DNA of 64,000 nucleotides from CAIJXB01 sp964455905 (GTDB taxonomy: Bacteria; Chlamydiota; Chlamydiia; Chlamydiales; Rhabdochlamydiaceae): contig CAYVYN010000001.1 of the NCBI GenBank assembly GCA_964455905.1, positions 1 to 64,000 on the forward strand, given 5' to 3'. This document shows positions 26,410 through 34,786 of the stretch, piece after piece. A program made the translations under genes and the position numbers. Position 1 is the stretch's first letter; the number at the start of each line of letters is the position of its first letter. Below the pieces are notes generated by a model. The model saw nothing but the letters and a program-made list of their open reading frames with translations, did not search any database and was not told the DNA's origin.

Positions 26410-26441
26410 TTGACCCTAACGTATACGTTATTCCTTATAAT
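26410..26441 (+). promoter_or_regulatory. MerR-type promoter with palindromic operator
   Basis: TTGACC (26410-26415) and TATAAT (26436-26441) are separated by 20 bp, longer than the optimal 17. The perfect 14-bp palindrome TAACGTATACGTTA (26417-26430) sits in the spacer. Over-long spacer plus central dyad is the hallmark of promoters untwisted by MerR regulators. It lies 47 bp before a MerR gene, so autoregulation is likely. Confidence 0.8.
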
Positions 26442-26488
26442 GAACGTATCCTTTAAAATTAAAGAAAGATTAGAGGATAAGGAAATCG

Positions 26489-27262
26489 ATGGCTTATACA
26501 GTTAAAAAATTAAGTGAACTTTCTGGAGTGACGATACGAACTCTTCATTTCTATGAGGAAGTTGGCCTGCTAAAACCAGCTTATCACGGTTCTAATGGCT
26601 ACCGCTATTATGAAGAAAAAGAGCTGCACCAGCTTCAGCAGATTCTCTTCTTTAAAGAATTAGGGTTTTCGTTAAAAGAGATCCAAAAAGTTCTGGGACG
26701 AAATGACTTTGATCAGCTTTCTGCTCTCTATTCTCACAGAAAATCTTTAAATCAAGAATGGGAGAAAATAGAGCAACTGCTTAAGACCATCGATAAAACG
26801 ATCAAACACCTAAAAGGAAAGAAAAAAATGAAAGACAAAGAAATTTTCGATGGTTTCAATATCGCTCTCATGAAAAAATCAAAAAAAGGGACGTCCTATT
26901 TTGCAGCTGAAGAAATCGTCGGAAAGAGCGTTAAAAATCCAACAAAGAATGTTCAAGATATTGAAAAAAAAGGAAAAGAATTTTACGAAAAAACTACCGA
27001 GACCGCTCAATCGATTTTTAAAGAACTCGTTCACTGCGTTGAAAAGGAATTAGAACCCTCTTCAGCTGAAGTACAACGAATTATCACAAAGCACTACGAA
27101 GTTACTAAAGAACTTCAAAATGCTACGCAAGAAGTATATATAGCAATGGCTCAACTCTATGAAGAGCACCCTGAATTCAGAAAACAGCTAGATCCATTTC
27201 ATCCGCAGCTAGCTGAGTTTATGGCAAAAGCAATGAGAATATTTACTAATCAAAACTTATAG
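26489..27262 (+). CDS. MerR-family regulator with TipAS-like ligand domain
   Basis: The 257 residues begin with a MerR winged helix (YTVKKLSELSGVTIRTLHFYEEVGLLKP, residues 3-30, then the wing NGYRYYEEKEL). A dimerisation coiled coil follows (about 80-115). The C-terminal helical domain (about 150-255) ends in EEHPEFRKQLDPFHPQLAEFMAKAMRIF, as in TipAL-type regulators that bind drugs or peptides. The middle, about 118-155, is lysine-rich. Its own promoter carries a perfect palindrome in a 20-bp spacer. No obvious target gene lies downstream, so it may control genes elsewhere. Chlamydiaceae are not known to have such a regulator; acquisition is an inference. Confidence 0.85.
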   Translation: MAYTVKKLSELSGVTIRTLHFYEEVGLLKPAYHGSNGYRYYEEKELHQLQQILFFKELGFSLKEIQKVLGRNDFDQLSALYSHRKSLNQEWEKIEQLLKTIDKTIKHLKGKKKMKDKEIFDGFNIALMKKSKKGTSYFAAEEIVGKSVKNPTKNVQDIEKKGKEFYEKTTETAQSIFKELVHCVEKELEPSSAEVQRIITKHYEVTKELQNATQEVYIAMAQLYEEHPEFRKQLDPFHPQLAEFMAKAMRIFTNQNL

Positions 27263-27906
27263 ACACCACCCCCTCCATCTTTCGGCAGGGGGAACTCTAA
27301 AGATAGCTTCTTCTATTCCAAAAGAAGAACCTGTTAATATACGACTTTTATTTAATTCGATTGAATTTCGCCAAAAATCACATAAAAAACCCGACTATTT
27401 AATCAATAAGCTGAATACTTCGAATATATTTCGGATCAAAACAGGAAAGCTTTCAGTACTCTATTAGACTAAAAAAGATATTATTTTAATTTGAAACCTC
27501 TAAACACCTTACCTCTAGTTAGTATCACTAACATAAAACATAAAAACAAAAAATAGAATTTTTTAATACTTTTATTATATAATGTGTTCTATTAACTAAT
27601 TTAACAGTTGTAAAATGACAATTAAATCAAAACATTCATTGGATCCTGGCTTGTTTTTCATGAACGAGTGCGGAAGACAGAGCACTCAACGAAGTTATTT
27701 TTGTTATGAAAGCGCTCTTCCTTTAGGAGTTAGGTATGAAATGGTCAAGGCAATTGCAGATAGCCTTGGTAATGAGTTGCCTGGAATGTCAGCAAGTCAA
27801 CAATTTTCCTGGCTGGCGCATTATTAAACTTATTAGCACAAAAACTACTAATGAAAATACTATCCATAGTTTATTAAATTTCATATTTTTAAGGTTCTTT
27901 TTTATT
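27263..27906. other. Non-coding stretch after the MerR gene
   Basis: A GC-rich hairpin (CCCCCT 27269-27274 with AGGGGG 27287-27292, no T-run) follows the MerR stop. Beyond it are short broken frames: a plus-strand run of about 55 codons ending near 27466, and a 70-codon plus frame at 27615-27827 preceded by a -10-like TATAAT (27577-27582). Neither resembles a known family. The region looks decayed. Confidence 0.4.
27615..27827 (+). CDS. Doubtful small ORF
   Basis: A 70-codon frame starting at an ATG 33 bp after a -10-like hexamer. The product contains ECGRQSTQRSYFCYESALPLG and no recognisable domain, signal or membrane span. There is no convincing ribosome-binding site. It lies between the MerR gene and a pseudogene, so it may equally be a chance frame in decayed sequence. 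Confidence 0.2.
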   Translation: MTIKSKHSLDPGLFFMNECGRQSTQRSYFCYESALPLGVRYEMVKAIADSLGNELPGMSASQQFSWLAHY

Positions 27907-28157
27907 TCAAACCTTTTCAAAAATATCGATGTTATGACCTACAAGAGGTATGTATTCTTCAAAAGAAAAAGATATTTCTTCTGCCTCCAAAGCCTCTTTC
28001 CATGCTAAAAACTTGAAATACTCTGTATCCACTAGCACGCATCTCAAGCAAAAATGATTGCTTGAAATCCACGCTGAGCAGCATTAGCCTGTAACAAAGA
28101 AATCCCTCCCCCAGAAATAAAAATTAAATAAGCAACAAGTTTTAGGGTATAACGCAT
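27907..28157 (-). pseudogene. Frameshifted remnant of a secreted HAD-family hydrolase
   Basis: Starting at the ATG at 28157, the frame gives a signal-like N-terminus (MRYTLKLVAYLIFISGGGIS) and then QRGFQAIIFA followed by TGA (28044-28046). Shifting frame by one deleted base restores VLVDTEYFKFLAWKEALEAE and then EEYIPLVGHNIDIFEKV up to the stop at 27907. The two parts join exactly at the HAD motif I. The expected IIFDCDGVLVDTE has its Asp codon changed to GCT, the next codon to TGA and one base lost from the glycine codon. The rest of the about 220-residue HAD domain is missing. It overlaps the 3' end of the 475-residue gene by 16 bp, so it was the second gene of that operon. Confidence 0.75.
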
Positions 28158-29569
28158 ACGTTTCCTTCAGCATCAATTGTATATTTCCCATTCAAAGCCA
28201 ACGGATTCGTCTTTGCAACTCCTGCTACTTTATTGAAATTGAGAGGAATAGAAGCATCCGCTTGTAAAGAAGCTAAATGGAGCTTGTGCGTTTCTAGTAC
28301 TCTTGCAATAAAGGGTAGTCCTAAGATAACTGCTTGGGAAATCATTTCTTCTTTCGATGAACCCAAACTTGGATTATTTGCTAAATTCACGAGTACTGCA
28401 GGCATATATGTAGGAGTTCTTTCTAATTCTTCACCTTTTCGGATGTCCAGCTGCTCAATAATTTGAGCTCGTACCTCAGATGGTAATTTTGAAACAGCTT
28501 GCTTCAAAACAGCACCTTCTTGTGGGGTAAATAATCGTAACATTGCTCCCATTCTTGTTAATGCACGGTCTGTTCTATCATTAGGGTTTAAGCCGAGCCA
28601 ACCAGATCTAATCGCTAGATATGCGTTATATGCATCAATTTCCGTCTTATCAGGATTAGCTAGTACTTTACAAGACTCAAATACTGCTTGCATTGCAAGA
28701 TGGGAAGATTCTGTATAAACCAAAGAAGATTGGTTATTGACATGACCTAAAGCTCCTGCAACATCACAAGTATGAACAAAAAAATCAAATGCCAATGCAA
28801 CTGGAGAAGTGCTTGACAGATTACTTTGTTTTAATTTGGAAAACATGCTCGGGCCCCCTTCAATATGAGTGACGTGTCCATAATGCGCTAGATTAGCAGT
28901 ATCAATAATAAGCTTTTTTCCAGATGGCGAGAGCCTGTTAAATGTTGGGCATAATTCTGGATTTTTTTGAAGAATCTGAATTACTTCCCCGTGAAAATCA
29001 TCATGATCCGGCGCTTTTGCTCGATAGGGTTTGAATAGGTCTCTTGCTTTTTCGCTCTTTCCAATATCTCCTAAAACAAGAGATGCTTCCATAGCTTGAA
29101 TTACTTCTAATTCAGACATTTCTGGCATCGATTTGAGCAAAGAGGAACTCTGCTCATGTAACTTACTGAAGCTTTTTCTGGAAAGCTTGGCATCTACAGG
29201 CTGCGCTTTAGTAAATTCTTGATAAGCTTGCTGCCCTCCGTCGAGAATAAGTCTAAGACAGTGAAGCGTCATGATTGTACGATCGAATTCGATGAATTTC
29301 TTTCCAAACAACTGCTCTGAGTAGGTCCCTTGTAGGCTGGCCTTTCCTTCTTCTGTTTTTCGTACATTTTCATCCGCAAGCCAGAGAATTTCTGGATATT
29401 GACTTGTACAAAGGCGCACCCACTCAACTTCTTTTATAGACGAAGAAGTAACAGGTTGTAATTGTTCTAATGCCTTAGAAGAAGTTTCTTCGTCTGCACA
29501 TAGATAAGAGCCCACTCCTAAAAAAAGCGCTACTAGAAGATGCAATCCAATTTGTCTAGTTTTTTGCAT
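28142..29569 (-). CDS. Secreted protein of unknown function
   Basis: The 475 residues begin with a signal peptide (MQKTRQIGLHLLVALFLGVGSYLCA). The rest is mainly helical. Two histidine- and aspartate-rich stretches, AHYGHVTHIEGG (about 230) and FFVHTCDVAGALGHVNNQSS (about 261-280), could be metal ligands of an all-helical HD-like hydrolase, but I cannot confirm that. The ATG follows a strong GGAGGA. It lies in the accessory zone, upstream of and overlapping the inactivated HAD gene. I do not recognise the family. Export out of the cytoplasm is likely from the signal. Confidence 0.7.
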   Translation of the reverse strand: MQKTRQIGLHLLVALFLGVGSYLCADEETSSKALEQLQPVTSSSIKEVEWVRLCTSQYPEILWLADENVRKTEEGKASLQGTYSEQLFGKKFIEFDRTIMTLHCLRLILDGGQQAYQEFTKAQPVDAKLSRKSFSKLHEQSSSLLKSMPEMSELEVIQAMEASLVLGDIGKSEKARDLFKPYRAKAPDHDDFHGEVIQILQKNPELCPTFNRLSPSGKKLIIDTANLAHYGHVTHIEGGPSMFSKLKQSNLSSTSPVALAFDFFVHTCDVAGALGHVNNQSSLVYTESSHLAMQAVFESCKVLANPDKTEIDAYNAYLAIRSGWLGLNPNDRTDRALTRMGAMLRLFTPQEGAVLKQAVSKLPSEVRAQIIEQLDIRKGEELERTPTYMPAVLVNLANNPSLGSSKEEMISQAVILGLPFIARVLETHKLHLASLQADASIPLNFNKVAGVAKTNPLALNGKYTIDAEGNVCVIP

Positions 29570-30094
29570 AACTGATCCTCCTTGATTTAAGTAAGCACGG
29601 TAACAAAATTTTCGTTTGCCCGAGAGTATTCCACCAAACTTTTCCCCATATAACGATAATCCTGTGTAAAAGGCTAAGGATACCCTCTAGAAAGAACGTT
29701 TGTAAAAAAAGAAGGATATTATCATAAATTAGTATTTAAAGTCAGGCTTTTATCCCCTTCAAAATAGATCCATTTTTATTAATATATGTCTTATTTTGGC
29801 TCAACAAAACGGATATAAATGAATAAATTCTGCAAAAATCACGAGTGCTAAGCTCTCAACTTGGAATGTGATTTTTTTACTTTATTTAGGGTAGCCTCAT
29901 GTGCCATTATTGCGTAGATAGAAAGAGAAATTTGATAACGAGATGATTGAGCTGATATCTTATTTCAACCGTTTCGGGTTAAAATAATAATTTTATCCTG
30001 ATTTTTTGGCATTTTTCAAGAGAAAATCGTTCTTAAATCTACCTATTAAAACCACAAAGTAGTTTATAGAAACTTAAAAGAGGTTTAATTTTTT
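29570..30094. other. Non-coding stretch between divergent accessory genes
   Basis: AT-rich sequence between the secreted 475-residue gene (minus) and the winged-helix gene (plus). It must hold both promoters. I find no RNA gene, no long open frame and no convincing promoter pair. Confidence 0.4.
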
Positions 30095-30889
30095 ATGCTA
30101 GAAGCACTATGTGGGAATAAAAATGTCCAAAGAATTCTCATTTTCCTATTGGTGCATGGAAAATGTTACAAAGCCGAATTACATCGATCGTTTGGAACGC
30201 CACTAACACCTCTTCAAAAAGCTTTAAATCGTTTAGAAAAAGGCGGCCTCATCAAAAGCTATTACGAAGGAAAGACTCACCTGTATCAATTTAATCTTTC
30301 TTACCCTTTGATGAACGAACTTGAACAATTGCTAAAAAAAGCATATACCCTCCTTCCTCCCCACGACAAAAAAGACTACTGCATTGCAAAAGAAGATCCT
30401 AAAACTTCAGCGGCCTATCAGGAAAATAAAGGCCAAGTTCTTCTTGCTTTCTGGGATAAACTCACGGAAGTTACTAGCCTAACCTTCCAAGCAAAGACTC
30501 TCTCAAAAGACGAAAAGGGATGGACTGGAAAAGGACAAGGAAAGGTGATCCTCACAAAAAAAGATCCTAATTCTTTGATCTTTACCGAAAAGGGAACTTG
30601 GCAAGGTCTTCAGGGTGAAGAACTCAGTTTTAGTAATATATTTCGTTGGACTTTAGACCTTAATATAGGAGTGATTGCATTGGAACATTTGCGTCGAGGA
30701 CCCGAACATCCTGTTTTTCTTTTTCATCTTGAACCTTCTGGCAAACAGTCTCTATCCTCTATCGATTCACATCTTTGTGGGGGAGATAGCTATTTTGGGC
30801 AAATCCATTTTAATGATCATAATTTCCATTTGAATTGGAGAGTAATCGGCCCCAAGAAAAACGAGAAAATAGACTACTTTTATTTTTAA
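30095..30889 (+). CDS. Winged-helix protein fused to a DUF6314-like domain
   Basis: The 264 residues start with an ArsR-like winged helix (about 5-75; KAELHRSFGTPLTPLQKALNRLEKGGLIKSYYEGKTHLYQFN). The C-terminal 140 residues have the pattern of the DUF6314 beta-barrel family: GKGQGKVILT, LIFTEKGTW, FRWTLD, PVFLFHLEP, then HLCGGDSYFG and LNWRVIGPKKNEKIDYFYF at the end. A DNA-binding domain joined to this barrel suggests a one-component sensor, but ligand and target are unknown. The family name is from memory of its end motif and needs a profile search. It is preceded by AGAGG and lies alone between two long non-coding stretches. Confidence 0.6.
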   Translation: MLEALCGNKNVQRILIFLLVHGKCYKAELHRSFGTPLTPLQKALNRLEKGGLIKSYYEGKTHLYQFNLSYPLMNELEQLLKKAYTLLPPHDKKDYCIAKEDPKTSAAYQENKGQVLLAFWDKLTEVTSLTFQAKTLSKDEKGWTGKGQGKVILTKKDPNSLIFTEKGTWQGLQGEELSFSNIFRWTLDLNIGVIALEHLRRGPEHPVFLFHLEPSGKQSLSSIDSHLCGGDSYFGQIHFNDHNFHLNWRVIGPKKNEKIDYFYF

Positions 30890-31437
30890 TACTTGCAACT
30901 TAAGAAAAGAGGCTTACGATCAGGAAATTTTCAGGAAACTCCTCGTGAGACAACCTCCCTAAATATGGCTAAAAAGATAAAAAAGTTAGAAATGGTTCTC
31001 TATATCTGTCCCTTCATAAGATAGTGTTGGCTCAATTTATTCAGAAACGTTGTTCTTGTTATATTTATCTCTTAGCTGAGTTGCAAGAGCCCAAGCCTTC
31101 TCGACCCAATTTATGGCAGGAATGGAGCTTGTCTATAAAATAGAACCTCTTGTCAAAGTAAAACCCCACACTCAAATCCTCAGAGAAAAAATGCTTCAAA
31201 AGTAAAAAGAGTTTCTTGATCGAGATGTCTTTTTTTTCATCTAGTATCCAAAAATAAAGTAAATCGTCCTCATTTTTATTACTTTTTGCTAAATTCCTTG
31301 AATGATGCTCTGCCTAGATATTGAACATATTTAGTTGAAAAATTATTTTTCATAGATGCAAATTAATACTACAGTTTACAATTCGTATTCCTTTAAATAA
31401 ACGAGTTGTTTTTTTTAACCAAAAAAATGAGATTAGT
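30890..31437. other. Non-coding stretch
   Basis: Short broken frames occur, for example a 30-codon run from the ATG near 31113, but none is recognisable. The sequence before 31438 is strongly AT-rich. Nothing else is seen. Confidence 0.4.
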
Positions 31438-31857
31438 ATGAATATATTGACAGAATGTGGCCCATCTAGATGGACTGACTTTTTAACTATTCCAGACGAC
31501 GCTATGCCGACTCACTCAGGTGAGGATTTCGATCTTTTTGTAGGGAGAAGCCAAATAGCAAGAATCACCATTAAAAATGGCACAGAAGTAACATTCAGGG
31601 ATGTCGTTGTTTTAGGCAAACTAATCATTGAATCTTCTGATCCTGAAAATACAGCTATTAAACCTAAGCTAATTACTCGCGATTTTTTTTCTGCTGGAGA
31701 TCTCTCGATAAATAATATAAGCCTTACAGGGAGAAATTTCTATACAGCTAAAAACATAGACACGTTTACTGGTGAGCTTCAAGAACTTTTGATGGGATGG
31801 CTAGCTGTTCAAAGAGAGGCTGTAACACGAATTGGTCTAAAATCTATTCTCATGTAG
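31438..31857 (+). CDS. Hypothetical protein with repetitive beta-strand pattern
   Basis: The 139 residues are not recognised. Residues 40-110 read as short successive strands: ARITIKNGTEVTFRDVVVLG, KLIIESS, PKLITRDFFSAGDLSINNIS and LTGRNFYTAKNI. This pattern is compatible with a small beta-helix such as bactofilin or a pectin-lyase-like turn, but it is too short to call. There is no signal peptide and the ribosome-binding site is weak. It is a single gene in the accessory zone. Confidence 0.4.
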   Translation: MNILTECGPSRWTDFLTIPDDAMPTHSGEDFDLFVGRSQIARITIKNGTEVTFRDVVVLGKLIIESSDPENTAIKPKLITRDFFSAGDLSINNISLTGRNFYTAKNIDTFTGELQELLMGWLAVQREAVTRIGLKSILM

Positions 31858-32041
31858 CCTTTACAAGGCTTTTTCAGAATACTTCCATAGCAATGACCGA
31901 AGACGGAGTCTCTGTGATAATACGGACAGTATTAAAACTCCTATAAAAAAAGGCAATTTGAATGGGCTTTATTGAACTCACTCCAAATTTATAGAAAGAC
32001 GTGCTATAATTCGACTTTTCTTAACTTTATCCAGGGCTTTT

Positions 32042-32869
32042 ATGAAAAAATGGGTTTTACTGTTCGCTATCTATCTTTGCAGCTCCACCTTTGCATCACC
32101 TATTCAAGATCGCAAAATCGATCCTAAGGCACTTTCTCAACTTGGATCTGCCTTAGATATCCCGCAAGATACAGATATCGTTATTGAAACTCAAAAACGC
32201 TGGTTGCGCAAACCCAATCAAGAACGATGGGAAATCTCCGAGCTCTCCCCTAATCAAAAAAATTTTGTATTAAACTGGGCGAGGGATCTGGGGTTGTTTG
32301 CTGCGTGGAAGCCTGCATGTAAAGAATATGATAAAGCCTTAATCCTTGGGGGAACAACTTCTCGAATGCAGATGCGGCTTGACTATCTTAAACAACTTTG
32401 GGACGAAGGGACGCGCTTTAATGAAATCGTATGGCTCACAGGAGATAGGCCTCTTGATAAACGAGTCGATGAACTAACAGATCGTTGTAACAATGAATCT
32501 GAAGCAGCACTCATTCTTTGGGAAGAAACAAATCTTTCTGAAGAAATGCGCTCTCTTCCCGTTGTTTTTGTTGCAGTACCTATAAAAACAGAGGGGTCTT
32601 CTCAAAAACGCCCTAACACAGAGGATACTATCAAAGCTTGGCTTAAACTATCTCCCGAACCTTGCAAAGCTCTCTTTGTCTCTGATCAGCCCTTCTGCGG
32701 CTATCAATTCGCAGTCGTAAAAGCTAGCCTACCAAAGGCGTTTATATTTGATCTTGTAGGCCCAGGAGTTGACGGGACCAGCCATCCAGCGGCAGCGGCC
32801 ATTACCCTCGATTCCATTGCTCGTTGGATCTATCAAGAAAACATAATTGCTAACAAGGAGTCCGAATAG
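32042..32869 (+). CDS. Secreted protein resembling the DUF218/SanA-like family
   Basis: The 275 residues begin with a clear signal peptide (MKKWVLLFAIYLCSSTFA). The mature part has ALILGGTTSRMQMRLDYLKQLW (about 95-116), EIVWLTGDRPLD, ESEAALILWEE, RPNTEDTIKAWLK and CKALFVSDQPFCGYQFAVV. The order G..R...L / TGDR / E.. / NTEDT / VSDQP resembles DUF218 (YdcF/SanA-like), whose members act at the envelope. The match is by eye only. It is the only plus-strand gene between 31.9 and 36.9 kb. Confidence 0.5.
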   Translation: MKKWVLLFAIYLCSSTFASPIQDRKIDPKALSQLGSALDIPQDTDIVIETQKRWLRKPNQERWEISELSPNQKNFVLNWARDLGLFAAWKPACKEYDKALILGGTTSRMQMRLDYLKQLWDEGTRFNEIVWLTGDRPLDKRVDELTDRCNNESEAALILWEETNLSEEMRSLPVVFVAVPIKTEGSSQKRPNTEDTIKAWLKLSPEPCKALFVSDQPFCGYQFAVVKASLPKAFIFDLVGPGVDGTSHPAAAAITLDSIARWIYQENIIANKESE

Positions 32870-32905
32870 AGTGCTAACAATGGCTTTATTCGCGTTCCTC
32901 TTTTG

Positions 32906-33583
32906 CTACCTCTTTCTATTGCCTGAGTCAATCTCATTATTCTTTAAGACCACTTCTTCTAAAAGATCGACATCAAGATTACAGATCAATTTCAAATTCT
33001 GATTGATTTTCTCTATATCCCAATCCCACCAAGCTATTTTTTGCAAACGGTCGATGGTCTTGTCATCAAAGCGCATCTTTACGACTTTTGCAGGATTGCC
33101 AGCGACAATAGAGTATGGTGGAACATCTTTAACAACGACTGATCTTGCAGCAATAATAGCTCCGTTACCTATAGTAACGCCGTTCATAACTAATGAGTCA
33201 TAGCCAAACCAAACATCATTTCCAACAACAATATCCCCTTTCACTGGCAGATCATAGACGTTAAAAGCATTTTCCCACCCATGGCCAAAAATAGGAAAAG
33301 GGTAAGTGCTGATTGCATCAAGCTTATGATCGCCTGTCATAATAAATCGTGTCTCTGCTGCAATTGCACAGAATTTCCCAATAACAAGCTTTACTTTGGA
33401 AAAGTCGTAGTTATAAAGAACGTTATACTCTTCAAATTTCTCAGGGCCATTTCGAGGATCATCAAAGTAGGTATAGTCACCAATCGTAATGTTGCTTGCC
33501 TTAACAAAATGTTTTAAAAAAATAAGACTTGTATATTCTTTGATCGGGTAAATAGTCTTTAGATCAGGACCAGTAGTTTTCAT
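32906..33583 (-). CDS. Hexapeptide-repeat acetyltransferase of the Vat/CatB type
   Basis: The 225 residues match xenobiotic acetyltransferases that O-acetylate streptogramin A or chloramphenicol using acetyl-CoA. Seen are KFCAIAAETRFIMTGDHKLDAISTYPF with the expected catalytic histidine (His86), the hexapeptide-repeat coil (VKGDIVVGNDVWFGYDSLVMNGVTIGNGAIIAARSVVVKDVPPYSIVAGNPA) and the C-terminal RFDDKTIDRLQKIAWWDWDIEKI. Length and layout match Vat proteins. The native substrate may be something else. The ATG follows GGAAGA. It is one of three acetyltransferase genes on this strand. Confidence 0.85.
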   Translation of the reverse strand: MKTTGPDLKTIYPIKEYTSLIFLKHFVKASNITIGDYTYFDDPRNGPEKFEEYNVLYNYDFSKVKLVIGKFCAIAAETRFIMTGDHKLDAISTYPFPIFGHGWENAFNVYDLPVKGDIVVGNDVWFGYDSLVMNGVTIGNGAIIAARSVVVKDVPPYSIVAGNPAKVVKMRFDDKTIDRLQKIAWWDWDIEKINQNLKLICNLDVDLLEEVVLKNNEIDSGNRKR

Positions 33584-33717
33584 AAATTCTTCCTTAGCAT
33601 AAACATCTTTGAATCTTTTTCGTATTCTTTAAAAATAGTCTCACCATGTTTTAAATGATAGAACCCCATTTGGTAATTCTCCAATTCCATCATCAAATTA
33701 ACCAATTTTTGATTCTT

Positions 33718-34269
33718 TCAGCAAAAACCTTCCAGATCCCTAACTTTTTCTTCTATCTTTTTGAGGTTATTCCATTCTAAAACTAATAGAGCCGTAGGAT
33801 GAGTATACTTCTCTTGACACCAACGGTACTTATCTAGCATAATTTGAGGAATAGATTCAAGGTTTAAACAGTTTCCAAAACCACATTGTTTGTAAAACTG
33901 GAAAAGATGCTCAAAAGGAATGCAATACACGTTTTGAGATGGTTTTACATAAGTTAATAGAAAGTTTACAATCTCTTTAGCTATTCCCTTCCCTCGAAAA
34001 GATTCAAAAACATACATCCCACCTAGTTCGAAATTTTTTTCATCTACTTCAACAAGTCGACCTAAGCCCGCTTTTTCTCCATTGAATTCAGCAATCGCAA
34101 TAATTTCACTGTCGAAATGAGAATGCATGAATTGAACTTGATCATAGCAGTCATTTATCCAGCTAATTTCTTGCTTTTCCGCAGCTCTTATATTCAAGCC
34201 ATTTCTATCGTAATTTAATTGTTTCCTACAATTGTTAACATGAGTCTTATTTTCATCTTCGGGTACCAT
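33718..34269 (-). CDS. GNAT-family N-acetyltransferase
   Basis: The 183 residues carry a GNAT fold: IIAIAEFNGEKAGLGRLVEVDEKNFELGGMYVFESFRGKGIAKEIVNFLL, with the acetyl-CoA pyrophosphate loop FRGKGIA, then FYKQCGFGNC near the C-terminal beta strand. I choose the ATG at 34269 because GGAGG precedes it at 9 nt; the open frame reaches 34296 with a TTG. The substrate is unknown. It lies 135 bp upstream of the Vat-like gene on the same strand. Confidence 0.75.
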   Translation of the reverse strand: MVPEDENKTHVNNCRKQLNYDRNGLNIRAAEKQEISWINDCYDQVQFMHSHFDSEIIAIAEFNGEKAGLGRLVEVDEKNFELGGMYVFESFRGKGIAKEIVNFLLTYVKPSQNVYCIPFEHLFQFYKQCGFGNCLNLESIPQIMLDKYRWCQEKYTHPTALLVLEWNNLKKIEEKVRDLEGFC

Positions 34270-34583
34270 AGATGCCATCCTCCATTCTAAAGCCAATAAA
34301 CCGATAAACTAAACCATATCCAAACGCAAATGTATAAAATGAGATAAAAAATATTAAAAACGAAATTGTATTCTATTAATCGTAAAAAAAGTCCGTATGC
34401 TAATACTCTTCTAACCCTGCTTTGTTGCCATGTACCTAGTATCCAATTCCAAAACAGAAAATCCATAGATTTATTTGCTTTAACAAGTTCTCTTTTTCTT
34501 ATTTCATCGGAAGGTATATAAGAAGAGAGTATTATTTTATACCCTCTAAAGGGTAGAGAAAAATTTGGAACTATTGGATTTCT

Positions 34584-34771
34584 TCAAAGTTTACTTCCTT
34601 CTACAATCAGTACATATTCAGCCAAAGGAACTGAACTGAATCTTTCAAGAGAAAGACCTATTTCAACTAAATAATTACCAAGCAGTTCATCCAGAAAACC
34701 ACCCTCTTTACGAGCAATATAGCCATGAATGTTTGCAGTAATGTAGATAGAAACTTTTGACCGTGAAAATT
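34584..34771 (-). pseudogene. C-terminal fragment of an unidentified protein
   Basis: A start-less frame of about 60 codons reads FSRSKVSIYITANIHGYIA, then RKEGGFLDELLGNYLVEIGL and SLERFSSVPLAEYVLIVEGSKL to a TGA at 34584. It is protein-like in composition and patterning, but no start codon or upstream part remains, since a stop and then the GyrI-GNAT gene lie directly before it. I could not assign a family. It marks gene loss in this zone. Confidence 0.4.
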
Positions 34772-34786
34772 ACTTTGTAATGGATT

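Noticed and set aside
27736..28008. A 90-codon plus-strand frame.
   Set aside because: It lies antisense to the HAD pseudogene, whose reading is far more convincing, and it has no domain or good start.
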